Of a stretch of DNA of 52,776 nucleotides, positions 14,935-23,763 are shown one piece after another. The first letter of the stretch is position 1. Each line of letters begins with the position of its first letter. The DNA comes from a virus. The translations under genes and the position numbers were made by a program. Location: IMG/VR virus record IMGVR_UViG_3300039309_000221, positions 1 through 52,776 of that record, one strand, 5' to 3'. Below the pieces are notes generated by a model. That model saw only the letters and a list, made by a program, of their open reading frames with translations. It was not told the origin of the DNA and made no database searches.

Positions 14935-15693
14935 ATGGATCAAAGAGTGATAGATAATATGTTTCACATTAGATATGGAAATGGATCATTTTTTGATGAT
15001 GAGATCAAAGATTGTTCTTTTATAAAGAAAGTTATTAAGAATAAATATGGTATTGACTTATCAATATCAGAATGTTATGAGTTTTGGAGATGGAGAAGCG
15101 ATAAGTATGATGCAAGCTGGTTAAATATTGGTCAAACATCAGTTAAAGAGATTGAAGAATGGTTTGATAAGATATTTTTGTTTTTTAAGTCAGAGAATGA
15201 AAATAATTTAGAATTAGAGGAGGATAATATTTATGAAGATTGTATCCAGATAAGACAAATATTAAAGAATAAATATGATATCTATCTTTCAATAGATGAA
15301 TGCTATGATATTTGGCAGTTTTATTCAGATGAGAATAATTCTAATTGGAGCCAAATAAATAAAAAAGAGATTGAAAAAAGTTTTGTTGATTGGTGTTCAT
15401 ATTTTTGTTTTGAGATAGATGAATACCCAAAAATGGATCAGAATAGAATTAACGATATTTTTCATCAGATGCTATCTAATAACGGATCATTTCGATATAA
15501 TTTTGAGGCAGGAGATTGTGAATGGGCAAAACGAGCCATAAAGAATAAGCTTAATATAGATGTTTCGGTTGCGGAATGTTATGAGATTTGGAGATTTGGT
15601 ATAAAGAATATGAATGGAAGTGTAGTATCTTTTCACGATTATGAAGCCATTGAGTTTCTTAAAAAAATGTATGAAAGTTTTGATAAGGAATAG
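14935..15693 (+). CDS. Protein with three copies of a small helical module
   Basis: A 252-residue acidic protein. The segment I-K-N-K-Y-G-I-D-L-S-I-S-E-C-Y-E-F-W appears near residues 35-52, again as L-K-N-K-Y-D-I-Y-L-S-I-D-E-C-Y-D-I-W, and a third time as I-K-N-K-L-N-I-D-V-S-V-A-E-C-Y-E-I-W. Each copy is followed by a W/F-rich helix. The N-terminal module and the third begin with similar M-D-Q-x-x-I-x-x-x-F sequences. The 15697 gene carries a fourth, diverged copy. No family or function can be named; the arrangement suggests a protein-binding repeat that expanded by gene-internal duplication. Confidence 0.7.
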   Translation: MDQRVIDNMFHIRYGNGSFFDDEIKDCSFIKKVIKNKYGIDLSISECYEFWRWRSDKYDASWLNIGQTSVKEIEEWFDKIFLFFKSENENNLELEEDNIYEDCIQIRQILKNKYDIYLSIDECYDIWQFYSDENNSNWSQINKKEIEKSFVDWCSYFCFEIDEYPKMDQNRINDIFHQMLSNNGSFRYNFEAGDCEWAKRAIKNKLNIDVSVAECYEIWRFGIKNMNGSVVSFHDYEAIEFLKKMYESFDKE

Positions 15694-15696
15694 TTT

Positions 15697-15948
15697 ATGG
15701 ATCAAAAATCAATAGATAAAATGTTTTGTTCCGCCTTTCAATTTGACATAGATATTGCCAATATAATTATGGCACAATTAATTATTAAAGATAGATTGAA
15801 TATAAATCTTTCAATGTTAGAAAGTCTCTATTTTATAGAGTTTATGATGCCTACTGATGAAAAATGGTTTTGTATCGATACTTACGGAGAGCACGATGAT
15901 TTTGTCGTTTCAGAGTTTTATAAAATGTGCAAAGAATTAAATGGTTAA
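15697..15948 (+). CDS. Single-module paralogue of the preceding repeat protein
   Basis: An 83-residue protein beginning M-D-Q-K-S-I-D-K-M-F and containing I-I-K-D-R-L-N-I-N-L-S-M-L-E-S-L-Y-F-I. It aligns with the module repeated three times in the upstream gene, but the C-Y pair is replaced. It starts 4 bases after that gene. Function unknown. The pair probably arose by tandem duplication. Confidence 0.65.
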   Translation: MDQKSIDKMFCSAFQFDIDIANIIMAQLIIKDRLNINLSMLESLYFIEFMMPTDEKWFCIDTYGEHDDFVVSEFYKMCKELNG

Positions 15949-15970
15949 CCAAGGAAAAGGAAAATAAATT

Positions 15971-17221
15971 ATGTCAGATATAAAAGTTCAAGAGGTAGAA
16001 TACTGCAAGATTAATGTTTATTATGTTGCTGATGCTGATGAGATAGAGCGAAAGCAGGATCAGGTTCTTCAAGCTTTTAAGGACGCGCCAGTCCCTGGTT
16101 TTCGCAAGGGAAAGCAGACGATTAATGCAATAAAGATGCATTATCGCGACCAAATAAAAGAGGCTATGAAGCGCGCGTTGACAGAGAGTGCTTTTCATAA
16201 TACATTATTTGAGAAGGGTTATCGTCCATATGGAGAGCCTTATATTGGTTCTATGTTTTTTGAGCGTGGAGAGTTTAATTGTGATTTTATCATTCATATA
16301 AAACCAGATTTTGAGATTGCATCATATAAGGGATTAAATATTCCTAAACCTCATTCAGCAATGACGATAACAGATATATCTGCCGAAATAATGCAGCAGT
16401 TGCGAATTAAGTTCGGAGAGACAATACCATATGAAGATAATGATTTTGTTCAGGTTGGCGATAATATAATTATTGATTTTGATGGATCTATTAATGGACA
16501 AAATGTTCCCGCTTTATCAAAGCAAGGTGCAGTTATGGAAGTTGGCACATCAAAGTTGCCAGGGTTTGATGATATGTTGCTCGGAATGAAGCAAGAAGAG
16601 GAGAGAAAGTTTTCTCTCGTTGTTCCAGAGGGTAGTTTGCCGAGCTTAGTTGGGCAGACAATAGATTTTACGGTTAAATTATCGGCGGGGACTAAATCAA
16701 TACCTCACGCATTGAATGATGAGTTAGCTATTAAAATGGGCAAGGAAAGTTTTATTGAATTGCAGACTGATGTTGATGGAGCAGCGGCTAATAAGTATTC
16801 AATGGTATGTCGCCAAGCGATAATAGATATGGTTCAGAAAAAATTGATTATTGATAATCAATTTAAGGTTCCAGCTTTTATGACAGAGGCGGAAGGAAGA
16901 ATGCTTATCGAGAAAGCAAATCTAAAATGGGACGAAGTTGCACAAGTAGATAAGGATAAGTATTTAGAATTAGCGGAGGATAATGTTAAGTTGGCATTAA
17001 TTCTGGATAGAATTGCTGAAAATGATCCAGAGGCACAGCTGACTGATAATGAAACATTTTCGATAATAAAGGATCATTTAGCGAAGAAATACGGAGAGAG
17101 TAATGTTGACAACATATTGAAGGAAATGGTCAAAAATGGAAGTTTGCAGATGATGGCGGCACAGGTCAAAAATCAGTTTGTCCTCGATTTTATATGTAAG
17201 AATGTTAACATAATTGAATAA
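15971..17221 (+). CDS. tig: Trigger factor (ribosome-associated chaperone/PPIase)
   Basis: A 416-residue protein, close to the bacterial length of about 430. The ribosome-docking signature G-F-R-K-G-K lies at 43-48 after P-V-P. An FKBP-type peptidyl-prolyl isomerase domain follows at about 150-245 (D-N-I-I-I-D-F-D-G, G-F-D-D-M-L-L-G-M, and F-T-V-K-L), then a helical C-terminal substrate-binding region. Trigger factor docks at the ribosome exit and shields nascent chains. It is rare in phages. A complete copy with the docking loop intact suggests it acts on the host ribosome, alongside the phage deformylase, to fold abundant virion proteins. AAGGAAAAGG upstream is a good ribosome site. Confidence 0.92.
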   Translation: MSDIKVQEVEYCKINVYYVADADEIERKQDQVLQAFKDAPVPGFRKGKQTINAIKMHYRDQIKEAMKRALTESAFHNTLFEKGYRPYGEPYIGSMFFERGEFNCDFIIHIKPDFEIASYKGLNIPKPHSAMTITDISAEIMQQLRIKFGETIPYEDNDFVQVGDNIIIDFDGSINGQNVPALSKQGAVMEVGTSKLPGFDDMLLGMKQEEERKFSLVVPEGSLPSLVGQTIDFTVKLSAGTKSIPHALNDELAIKMGKESFIELQTDVDGAAANKYSMVCRQAIIDMVQKKLIIDNQFKVPAFMTEAEGRMLIEKANLKWDEVAQVDKDKYLELAEDNVKLALILDRIAENDPEAQLTDNETFSIIKDHLAKKYGESNVDNILKEMVKNGSLQMMAAQVKNQFVLDFICKNVNIIE

Positions 17222-17225
17222 AGTT

Positions 17226-17468
17226 ATGGATAGTAAAATAACTAAATTAGTAGATGAAGAAGTAAAAAATACAAAATATGTTTGTTCTGAATGTGGAGCA
17301 GATGCGATTTTTTACGAAGGCGAAGAGAATGATGAGGAGGATGATGACTACGAAGGCGAGAGTGAGTTTGGTTGGAAATTAATTTGTTATCATCCGAAAC
17401 AGATTAAGGATAGAGGTGGAAAATTAATAACAATAAATGCTGGGACAGCAATAAGAAAGGAAGTTTAA
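17226..17468 (+). CDS. Small acidic protein with one CxxC
   Basis: ATG 17226 (just beyond the trigger-factor stop) gives 80 residues; TTG 17214 is less likely. C-S-E-C is followed by a strongly acidic stretch (E-E-N-D-E-E-D-D-D-Y-E-G-E-S-E) and then a further single Cys, C-Y-H-P. It looks like a partial zinc ribbon with an acidic insertion. No family is recognised. The close spacing suggests co-translation with trigger factor. Confidence 0.55.
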   Translation: MDSKITKLVDEEVKNTKYVCSECGADAIFYEGEENDEEDDDYEGESEFGWKLICYHPKQIKDRGGKLITINAGTAIRKEV

Positions 17469-17469
17469 T

Positions 17470-17769
17470 ATGAGTTCTATATTCCCGAAGAAGTATCAAA
17501 AAATAATTGATGAGTTGCCAGAGTTTCGCGAGCAGGCAGAGGCGGCAAGCAAAGATGAGCTAAATCAAATAATTATTTTAGCCCAAGGAAATATATCAAA
17601 TATTGAGAAGGATTTAGAAGAAAATCAAGAAATAATTGATCAGAGAGAAAAATTGAAGCAAATGGTGGGTCCATACAAAGATGCGGTTCGTGTTCAGACG
17701 GCAAAGACAAAGTGGTGCCTTCATTTATTAAAAGAAAAAGGCGTAGAAATAGGAGGGAAAACCGAATAA
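17470..17769 (+). CDS. Unknown 99-aa coiled-coil protein
   Basis: AAGGAAG precedes the ATG. The 99 residues are mostly helical: E-A-A-S-K-D-E-L-N-Q-I-I-I-L-A-Q, then N-I-E-K-D-L-E-E-N-Q-E-I-I-D-Q-R-E-K-L-K-Q. Charge periodicity fits a coiled-coil hairpin. The C-terminal part T-A-K-T-K-W-C-L-H-L-L-K-E-K-G is basic. Function unknown. It is the last gene before the terminator-like inverted repeat and the first homing-endonuclease-like gene. Confidence 0.6.
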   Translation: MSSIFPKKYQKIIDELPEFREQAEAASKDELNQIIILAQGNISNIEKDLEENQEIIDQREKLKQMVGPYKDAVRVQTAKTKWCLHLLKEKGVEIGGKTE

Positions 17770-17784
17770 ATACTAATAAAACTT

Positions 17785-17820
17785 CATATAAGTAGAATTA
17801 ATTATGATTCTACTTATATG
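17785..17820 (+). terminator. 14-bp perfect inverted repeat before the 17833 gene
   Basis: CATATAAGTAGAAT (17785-17798) pairs perfectly with ATTCTACTTATATG (17807-17820) around an 8-base loop. A short T run (GAGTTTTT) follows only after about 10 bases, so it is an imperfect intrinsic terminator and could instead be a regulator site or an insertion footprint. It fills the gap between the preceding operon and the endonuclease gene. Confidence 0.6.
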
Positions 17821-17832
17821 TTGTGAGTTTTT

Positions 17833-19119
17833 ATGGTAAAAAGAAAAACAACAGAAGAGTTTATAATAGAAGCAAAAGAATTATATGGAGATAAGTTTGA
17901 TTATAGTAAAGTAGATTATAAAAATTGTAGAACTAAAATTATTATAATCTGTAAAAAGCACGGAGAGTTTGAGCAACTGCCTAACAATCATTTATCTGGA
18001 AGCGGATGCTGGTTATGTGGTATTGAAAATCAAAGAAAAGATCCAAATCTTTTTCTAAAAGAAGCAAAAGCTATTCACAATAATAAATATATTTATGATA
18101 AAGTCCAATATATAAATGATTGGACAGAAATAATAATTATATGTCCTATACATAATAAAGAGTTCAGACAATCACCAAATACTCATTTGCAAGGACACGG
18201 TTGTCCATATTGTGCAAATAACATTCAATTAACCAATGAGATTTTTGCAGATAAAGCAAATTATATACACAACTATCGCTATTCATATAATTATGTTGAT
18301 TATAAAAATAATCATACCAAAGTAAAAATAGGTTGTTTAATACACGGTATTTTTCAACAGACACCTAATGCTCATTTAAGTGGTGATGGGTGTCCAAGAT
18401 GTTCTAATTATGCAAGATTAGATACGGAGCTTTTTATTGAAAAAGCAAAATTAATCCAACCAGAAGGCAGATATAGTTATGATAATGTGTGTTATATAGA
18501 TCATCGCACGCCAATACAAATAACCTGCCTTTATCATAAAAAAGATTTTATACAAATGCCATATTTACATTTGCAGGGTCACGGTTGTCAAGATTGTTTT
18601 GCCAATGTAAAATACACAAATGAAACATATATAGAAAAAGCAAATATATTATATAATAATTTATATTGTTATGACAAATTAAATTATGATAATTGCAATA
18701 CCCCAATTATAATAATATGTAAAAAACACGGAGAGTTTAGTAGAAAGGCTTTTGTTCATTTACAAGGAGCTGGATGCCCCAAGTGTTATGAGTTTTCTAG
18801 TCGTTCTTCTAAAATAGAAGAAGAATGGCTAATCAGCTTAAATATTCCATCATTAAAGAAACAATGGCATATTTGTAAAACAAAATATTATGCAGATGGA
18901 TATGACCCAGCAACAAATACAATATATGAGTTTAATGGAGATTATTGGCACGGAAATCCAAATATTTATAAATCAGAAAATATTAATTTATCAGTAGATA
19001 AAACATATGGTGAATTATATAGAGATACTATTAAAAGAGAAGAAATAATAAGAAGCCTTGGATATAATTTGGTTGTTATGTGGGAAAGTGATTGGAAGAT
19101 ATTGAGAAAGGCGGCTTAA
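17833..19119 (+). CDS. Zinc-knuckle-array plus Vsr-like nuclease (free-standing homing endonuclease), five repeats
   Basis: A 428-residue protein. Five repeats of about 54-60 residues (about 10-62, 74-128, 138-191, 201-256 and 266-319) share F-x-x-K-A, Y-x-Y-x-x-V-x-Y, C-x2-H-x-x-F, P-x-x-H-L-x-G-x-G and C-x2-C, so each can bind zinc. The last 100 residues hold E329/E330, Y-Y-A-D-G-Y-D (D355), Y-E-F-N-G-D-Y-W-H-G-N-P (E366, D370, H373) and M-W-E-S-D-W. This resembles the Vsr-like EDxHD homing-endonuclease family (I-Bth0305I type). It stands alone between two phage genes, with no intron or intein seen. Related genes lie at 29748 and 31485. Confidence 0.78.
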   Translation: MVKRKTTEEFIIEAKELYGDKFDYSKVDYKNCRTKIIIICKKHGEFEQLPNNHLSGSGCWLCGIENQRKDPNLFLKEAKAIHNNKYIYDKVQYINDWTEIIIICPIHNKEFRQSPNTHLQGHGCPYCANNIQLTNEIFADKANYIHNYRYSYNYVDYKNNHTKVKIGCLIHGIFQQTPNAHLSGDGCPRCSNYARLDTELFIEKAKLIQPEGRYSYDNVCYIDHRTPIQITCLYHKKDFIQMPYLHLQGHGCQDCFANVKYTNETYIEKANILYNNLYCYDKLNYDNCNTPIIIICKKHGEFSRKAFVHLQGAGCPKCYEFSSRSSKIEEEWLISLNIPSLKKQWHICKTKYYADGYDPATNTIYEFNGDYWHGNPNIYKSENINLSVDKTYGELYRDTIKREEIIRSLGYNLVVMWESDWKILRKAA

Positions 19120-19401
19120 ATGGAGTTCTCGAAGACAGAAATTAAAAGTTGTTGCGGAGGAAGCTCTACCGTTTTAACATTATCGGGACCAATAACGGAT
19201 AATGTTGTTTCCCAATTAATATTATTTGGTTTTGATATAAAAGATATTTTTATCAAAGCTGGTATAGTTTATGCAGAAGGTCATAATGTCATCCTAACTG
19301 GACCAATAGGATCAAATCGTTTTAATATTAAGTTTCTATCTGAAAAAGATGTAGAGCAAAAGTTAAATGAGTTGGAAGCTATCATTAAAAAAATAGGATA
19401 A
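19120..19401 (+). CDS. Unknown 93-aa protein
   Basis: The ATG directly follows the endonuclease stop with no spacing, and the product ends two bases before the peptidase gene. It has C-C-G-G-S-S near the N-terminus, a beta-rich centre (V-L-T-L-S-G-P-I-T and V-I-L-T-G-P-I-G) and a helical C-terminus (E-K-D-V-E-Q-K-L-N-E-L-E-A-I-I-K-K). No family is recognised. Its close coupling with the peptidase hints at a related function, but this is only positional. Confidence 0.55.
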   Translation: MEFSKTEIKSCCGGSSTVLTLSGPITDNVVSQLILFGFDIKDIFIKAGIVYAEGHNVILTGPIGSNRFNIKFLSEKDVEQKLNELEAIIKKIG

Positions 19402-19403
19402 CG

Positions 19404-20063
19404 ATGTCAAATAATAGCTATTCCTATTTTGCTAATATGGATAAAGTTTTTGTTTGCCATCACGAGGCGGGGCATACTACCGCAGGACTTATTTGTAGTA
19501 TGGTTGTGACCTCGGTTGAGATTTTTAGAGAAAAGAAAGGAGTTAAAAGATTTGGCGGGCTAACAAAGTTTGATTATATATGTTCTCGTGATATTGAAGA
19601 TATTGGAGTTCCTGATATTGAATGGGAATTAAAAATAAATGAGATTGCGATTAATTATGCAGGATTAGCGGCAGAGAAGATATTCTTTGAGAAGGTTTCG
19701 GGCTCAAAAAAGTTTCCCGGTATTTGGAAAGAAGGATCGCATTTAGATACAAAGTTTGCCTGCGATTTAATGACTAAATATAATTTAGCAAATGCTGGAA
19801 AAGAAAGATTAATATTAAAAAAGAATATTATTAATAATGTTAATAAGTTGCTCCTAAAACATTGGAGCGATGTTACTCTCATCGCACAGACATTATTCAA
19901 TAAAAATATACTGATGTATTCTGATCTACAAAAATTATTGATTAGTAAATCAGAAAATAAAGACTTTTGGAGAGAGCAGTTAAAGGGCACAAATAAATTA
20001 TTTGATTTATTTGATAATGATAAGTTATCGCCAGAAGATTTTAAGAAATTAATAAAAAAATAA
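19404..20063 (+). CDS. Stand-alone FtsH-type (M41) zinc peptidase without AAA domain
   Basis: A 219-residue protein with H20-E21-A-G-H24, the zinc/catalytic motif of FtsH-family M41 peptidases. The helix Y-A-G-L-A-A-E-K-I-F-F corresponds to A-G-R-A-A-E in FtsH. G-S-H-L-D-T-K-F-A-C-D-L follows, where the Asp is the expected third zinc ligand. FtsH normally couples this to an AAA ATPase and membrane helices. Both are absent here, so the protein must either act alone or recruit a host ATPase. It may trim phage or host proteins. It lies immediately before the DNA polymerase gene. Confidence 0.8.
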   Translation: MSNNSYSYFANMDKVFVCHHEAGHTTAGLICSMVVTSVEIFREKKGVKRFGGLTKFDYICSRDIEDIGVPDIEWELKINEIAINYAGLAAEKIFFEKVSGSKKFPGIWKEGSHLDTKFACDLMTKYNLANAGKERLILKKNIINNVNKLLLKHWSDVTLIAQTLFNKNILMYSDLQKLLISKSENKDFWREQLKGTNKLFDLFDNDKLSPEDFKKLIKK

Positions 20064-20154
20064 CAAATATCTCTGATAATACCGCCCAAGTTTTTAATTT
20101 GGATGTGCCTAATAAGCCGCGGATTGTTATCAAAATATAGAAAGGTAGTCCAAT

Positions 20155-23100
20155 ATGATCGATTTTGTTTCATTGCACAATCACACATATTATTCTATTC
20201 TCGACGCGATATCTGATCCAAATGATTTATTTTTGCGAGCGAAAGAATTAGGACAAAAAGCAATAGGGATAACAGAGCACGGCTCAATAAGTTCAGCGTG
20301 GGAGTGCTTAAAAGCATCAAAGCAAACAGGGGTGCGCCTAATTATAGGTTGCGAATGTTATTTTCAGGAGAATGTTGGATCTGATGAAAAGTTTCGACAT
20401 ATAATTCTTATCGCTAAAAATGCTATTGGATATAGAAATCTGCTAACTCTAAATAAGAGAGGATTTGATCAGGGAAAGGTTTTGTCCAAAAAGGTTTATT
20501 CTATTATTGATTGGAAATTATTGGAGCAATATTCAGAAGGATTAATATGTTTGACTGCGTGTGGTAATGGAATTATATCTCAATTATTAATGAATGGAAA
20601 GTTTGATGAGGCGGAGAGGACAATAATTCGATTAAAAGAATTATTTGGGAATAGTTTTGGATTAGAAGTGCATCCAAATAATATGGATAGAATGGGGACA
20701 TATTATTCAGACAAAATTGAACAGAGTTATATTAATAGAAAATTAATCAATTTAGGCAAAAAATTATCAGTAAGAGTGGTCGCGACCTGCAATTCTCATT
20801 ATATTAGAAAGGAAGAGAGTTCGGTGCACGACACATTGTTATCGATTGGATCTCATCAGCCTATATACTCTAATTTTAGATTGAAGTATCCATTAGATGA
20901 TTTTTATCTTAAATCGGGGGATGAGGTTTTAGCTTTTTTTACGAGAAACTATGGAGAAGAGGCAGCGAGAGGTTTTTGCGAGAATAGCATATATTTTGCT
21001 GATTTATGTGAAGCACCAGAATGGATCGATCCAAAGTTTTCTAATCCATCAGGAAAAGAATTGCCAGTATTCCCAATTAAAGATGAGACTGATTATGAAA
21101 AGTTTTTAGAATGGAAAGAGGCAAATATTGATAAGTGTCCAAAGGATGAAAAAGGAAACATTCTTAAAGACGATAGTTTATATTTGAGATATAAATGTTT
21201 TAATGCATTATTATCTTTTTTTGAGAGAAGACAAATTAAGGAATATAAAAAGAAAGAATATATAGATAGATTAGAAGAAGAGTTGGATACATTAGACTAT
21301 GTAGATGTATCCAGTTATATGTTAATCGTTTCTGACTATGTAAATTGGAGCCTAAATAATGGTGTGGCAGTTGGTCCTGGCAGGGGGAGCTGCGGAGGAA
21401 GTTTAGTTGCATTTTTATTAGGAATACATCAAGCTGATCCAATAAAATATGGATTAGTTTTTGCAAGATTTCACTCAAAGCTCAGAAAGTCTTACGCTGA
21501 CACAGACTTAGATTTCTCTAAAAAGAATAGGAATAAGGTTTTTAGTTATATAGAGCAAAAATATGGTAAAGATAATTTTTCACTTATCTCAAATGTTAAT
21601 ACGATAACACCGAAAGTTTATGTAAGAGATGTGGCACGGGCTTATGAATTAGGTGGGACAAAAGAAAATGCAGTTAAAATTGGTGATGATGTTGCCAGCA
21701 TTATATCAGCAGATTATCATTCAATAAATGAAGCGTTGAGTAAAGCACCATTATTTGAGGAATATTGTAAAAGATATCCAGAGTTCATAAAAAATAATAT
21801 GATATCTGGCGCATTAAGAAGCTGGGGAGTTCACGCGTCCGGGACTATTATTAGTAAAAGACCATTAACAGGATTAGTTCCAGTTCGCATAGATAAAGAT
21901 GGTGCGGCAGTTATAGAGTTTGATAAGGATACGGCAGAAGAAGTTGGATTAGTCAAAATGGATATTCTCGGACTTTCAGAATTAGATACAATGAATGATG
22001 TTATCGATATGATAAGAAAGAATGGAAAAGAGGTTCCAAATATAGATTTTGAGCAATATGATAAAGAAACTTATGATTTGATCTCATCGGGAGATACTTT
22101 TGGTGTTTTTCAATTTGGTAAATCTGGTGGGACTATCGATTTATGTAAAAAGATAAAGCCGAAGTCAATGGAAGACCTCGCTATAATAACTACATTAGCT
22201 CGTCCAGCATCAAAAGAGATTAGAGAAGATTTTATTAAGACAAAGAAAGGAATATTAAAAGTTCAATATCTTCATCCGTTGCTCAAAAATGCGTTTCATA
22301 AAACATATGGCTTTCCATTGTATGATGAAAGTTTATTGATCCTTGCAAAAGATGTTGCTGGTTGGGATCTTGCAGAAGCTGATAAATTAAGAAAACTAAC
22401 AAAAGAAAAAGGTAAAAATCCAGAGAAAGCAAAAAAATGGGAAAAGGAGTTTATTGAAGGGGCAGTAAAAAATGGCGTTTCTGAAAAAGATGCTAACGAA
22501 ATATGGGAGCGGGTCATATTGCCCTATGGCAAATATTCCTTCAATAAGTCGCACGCTATACTTTATTCTATCATAACATATAAGACTGCCTATCTTAAAG
22601 CACATTTTCCGATAGAGTTTCTTATGGCAAATCTTATGTCAGAATTATCATCAGGGGCACAGGATGCGGACGAGAAGGTTGTCAAAATTAAAACAGAGTT
22701 AAGAAGTCGTGGAGTTTCCATATTAGCGCCAAATATTAATACATCAGAAATGGACTACAAATTAATTGATGACAAAACACTATTGACAGGGTTAAATGCA
22801 TTAAAGTTTGTCGGCGAGGAAGCTATTCTCGATATTGTTGAGAAGCGACCATTTAAGAGTTTTTATGATTTTATGGTTCGCATCGACCCTCATAAAGTTA
22901 GATCAAATACAATTCAAGCACTTATTGCGTCGGGAAGTATGGATTGTTTTGGATTGCCACGAAAGTCAATGTTTCTCTATTGCTCTGATTATAGAAAGAA
23001 GTTGCAAGTTTGGGCGAAGAAGCATAATATAGAAACTGATGAGTTCTCATATCCGTGGGAAGAGACAGATGAATGGAAGTTGCACGAATTATATGCATTA

Positions 23101-23688
23101 GAGATGAATTATTTGGGAGAAGCATTTATATGCGCGCCCGCGGATGCATATGGAAAGTTTTTTAAGGATGATCATAATACGGTTGTTGATATTAAACAAA
23201 TGAAGGATAAAGAAAAAGTTCCTAATATGAAATGCATATTGCAAAGCTTTTTTGAGTTTAAGGTTAAGAAAGAGGGATCAAAATATTATGGAATGCCAAT
23301 GATTAAAGCGGTTATTCAAGATAAAAATGGAGAGCAATGCCCGATGACTATATTTTCAGATCGTTGGATGCAAATGCAAAGAATTATGAAGAGTATGAAT
23401 AGTAAGGCAGTTTTTGATAAAGGATTGGCATTATGTTTTGCTGGAAGCACAAATAATTATGAGGATGAGATTGGTATCATAATGGAGGATTTGTTTAGTA
23501 TAGCATTGCCGCCAGCATTGCCAATAGATCGTAAGGCAAAGAAAATTAATCTGAAACAGTTAAAAGAAAAAGTTCAGCAGGTTTTGGCGGGGACAGAAAA
23601 AGAAATTGAGGAAGAGATAGAGGACGATTTAATTAATGAAGGACTGCTCGATTTAGAAAATGATATGGAGTTTCCTGACTATGAATAA
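20155..23688 (+). CDS. dnaE: C-family replicative DNA polymerase (Pol III alpha/DnaE type)
   Basis: A 1177-residue polymerase. The N-terminal PHP domain keeps its metal-binding pattern: H8-N-H10, T-E-H-G-S (about 40-44) and C-N-S-H-Y, so it may carry proofreading. The palm has G-P-G-R-G-S-C-G-G-S-L and Y-A-D-T-D-L-D-F with D451/D453, plus M-D-I-L-G-L with D603. A helix-hairpin-helix (K-F-V-G-E-E-A-I-L-D-I-V) and an OB-like region follow. It ends E-F-P-D-Y-E, echoing the SSB tail. C-family replicases occur in some large phages in place of T4-type B-family enzymes. AAAGG is at a good distance upstream. The beta clamp and replicative helicase are not in the window. Confidence 0.95.
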   Translation: MIDFVSLHNHTYYSILDAISDPNDLFLRAKELGQKAIGITEHGSISSAWECLKASKQTGVRLIIGCECYFQENVGSDEKFRHIILIAKNAIGYRNLLTLNKRGFDQGKVLSKKVYSIIDWKLLEQYSEGLICLTACGNGIISQLLMNGKFDEAERTIIRLKELFGNSFGLEVHPNNMDRMGTYYSDKIEQSYINRKLINLGKKLSVRVVATCNSHYIRKEESSVHDTLLSIGSHQPIYSNFRLKYPLDDFYLKSGDEVLAFFTRNYGEEAARGFCENSIYFADLCEAPEWIDPKFSNPSGKELPVFPIKDETDYEKFLEWKEANIDKCPKDEKGNILKDDSLYLRYKCFNALLSFFERRQIKEYKKKEYIDRLEEELDTLDYVDVSSYMLIVSDYVNWSLNNGVAVGPGRGSCGGSLVAFLLGIHQADPIKYGLVFARFHSKLRKSYADTDLDFSKKNRNKVFSYIEQKYGKDNFSLISNVNTITPKVYVRDVARAYELGGTKENAVKIGDDVASIISADYHSINEALSKAPLFEEYCKRYPEFIKNNMISGALRSWGVHASGTIISKRPLTGLVPVRIDKDGAAVIEFDKDTAEEVGLVKMDILGLSELDTMNDVIDMIRKNGKEVPNIDFEQYDKETYDLISSGDTFGVFQFGKSGGTIDLCKKIKPKSMEDLAIITTLARPASKEIREDFIKTKKGILKVQYLHPLLKNAFHKTYGFPLYDESLLILAKDVAGWDLAEADKLRKLTKEKGKNPEKAKKWEKEFIEGAVKNGVSEKDANEIWERVILPYGKYSFNKSHAILYSIITYKTAYLKAHFPIEFLMANLMSELSSGAQDADEKVVKIKTELRSRGVSILAPNINTSEMDYKLIDDKTLLTGLNALKFVGEEAILDIVEKRPFKSFYDFMVRIDPHKVRSNTIQALIASGSMDCFGLPRKSMFLYCSDYRKKLQVWAKKHNIETDEFSYPWEETDEWKLHELYALEMNYLGEAFICAPADAYGKFFKDDHNTVVDIKQMKDKEKVPNMKCILQSFFEFKVKKEGSKYYGMPMIKAVIQDKNGEQCPMTIFSDRWMQMQRIMKSMNSKAVFDKGLALCFAGSTNNYEDEIGIIMEDLFSIALPPALPIDRKAKKINLKQLKEKVQQVLAGTEKEIEEEIEDDLINEGLLDLENDMEFPDYE

Positions 23689-23733
23689 AATATTTGTGAT
23701 AAAATTAGCCCAATGATGACGGGATCGAAAACT

Positions 23734-23747
23734 CGTGATATATAGAG
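23734..23747 (+). promoter_or_regulatory. CGTGATATATAGAG promoter-like element upstream of the 23764 gene
   Basis: The 14-mer CGTGATATATAGAG is identical to the one at 26579-26592, and the 11-base core is repeated at 47499. It ends 16 bases before ATG 23764, beyond which AAGGAG lies. No -35 consensus is seen. This suggests a phage-specific promoter of the T4-late type, where a single AT-rich box is recognised. Confidence 0.5.
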
Positions 23748-23763
23748 GGACAAGGAGAAATCG

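Noticed and set aside
17785-17820. The 14-bp inverted repeat as a transposon end
   Set aside because: No matching copy is found on the other side of the 17833 gene and no target duplication is visible.
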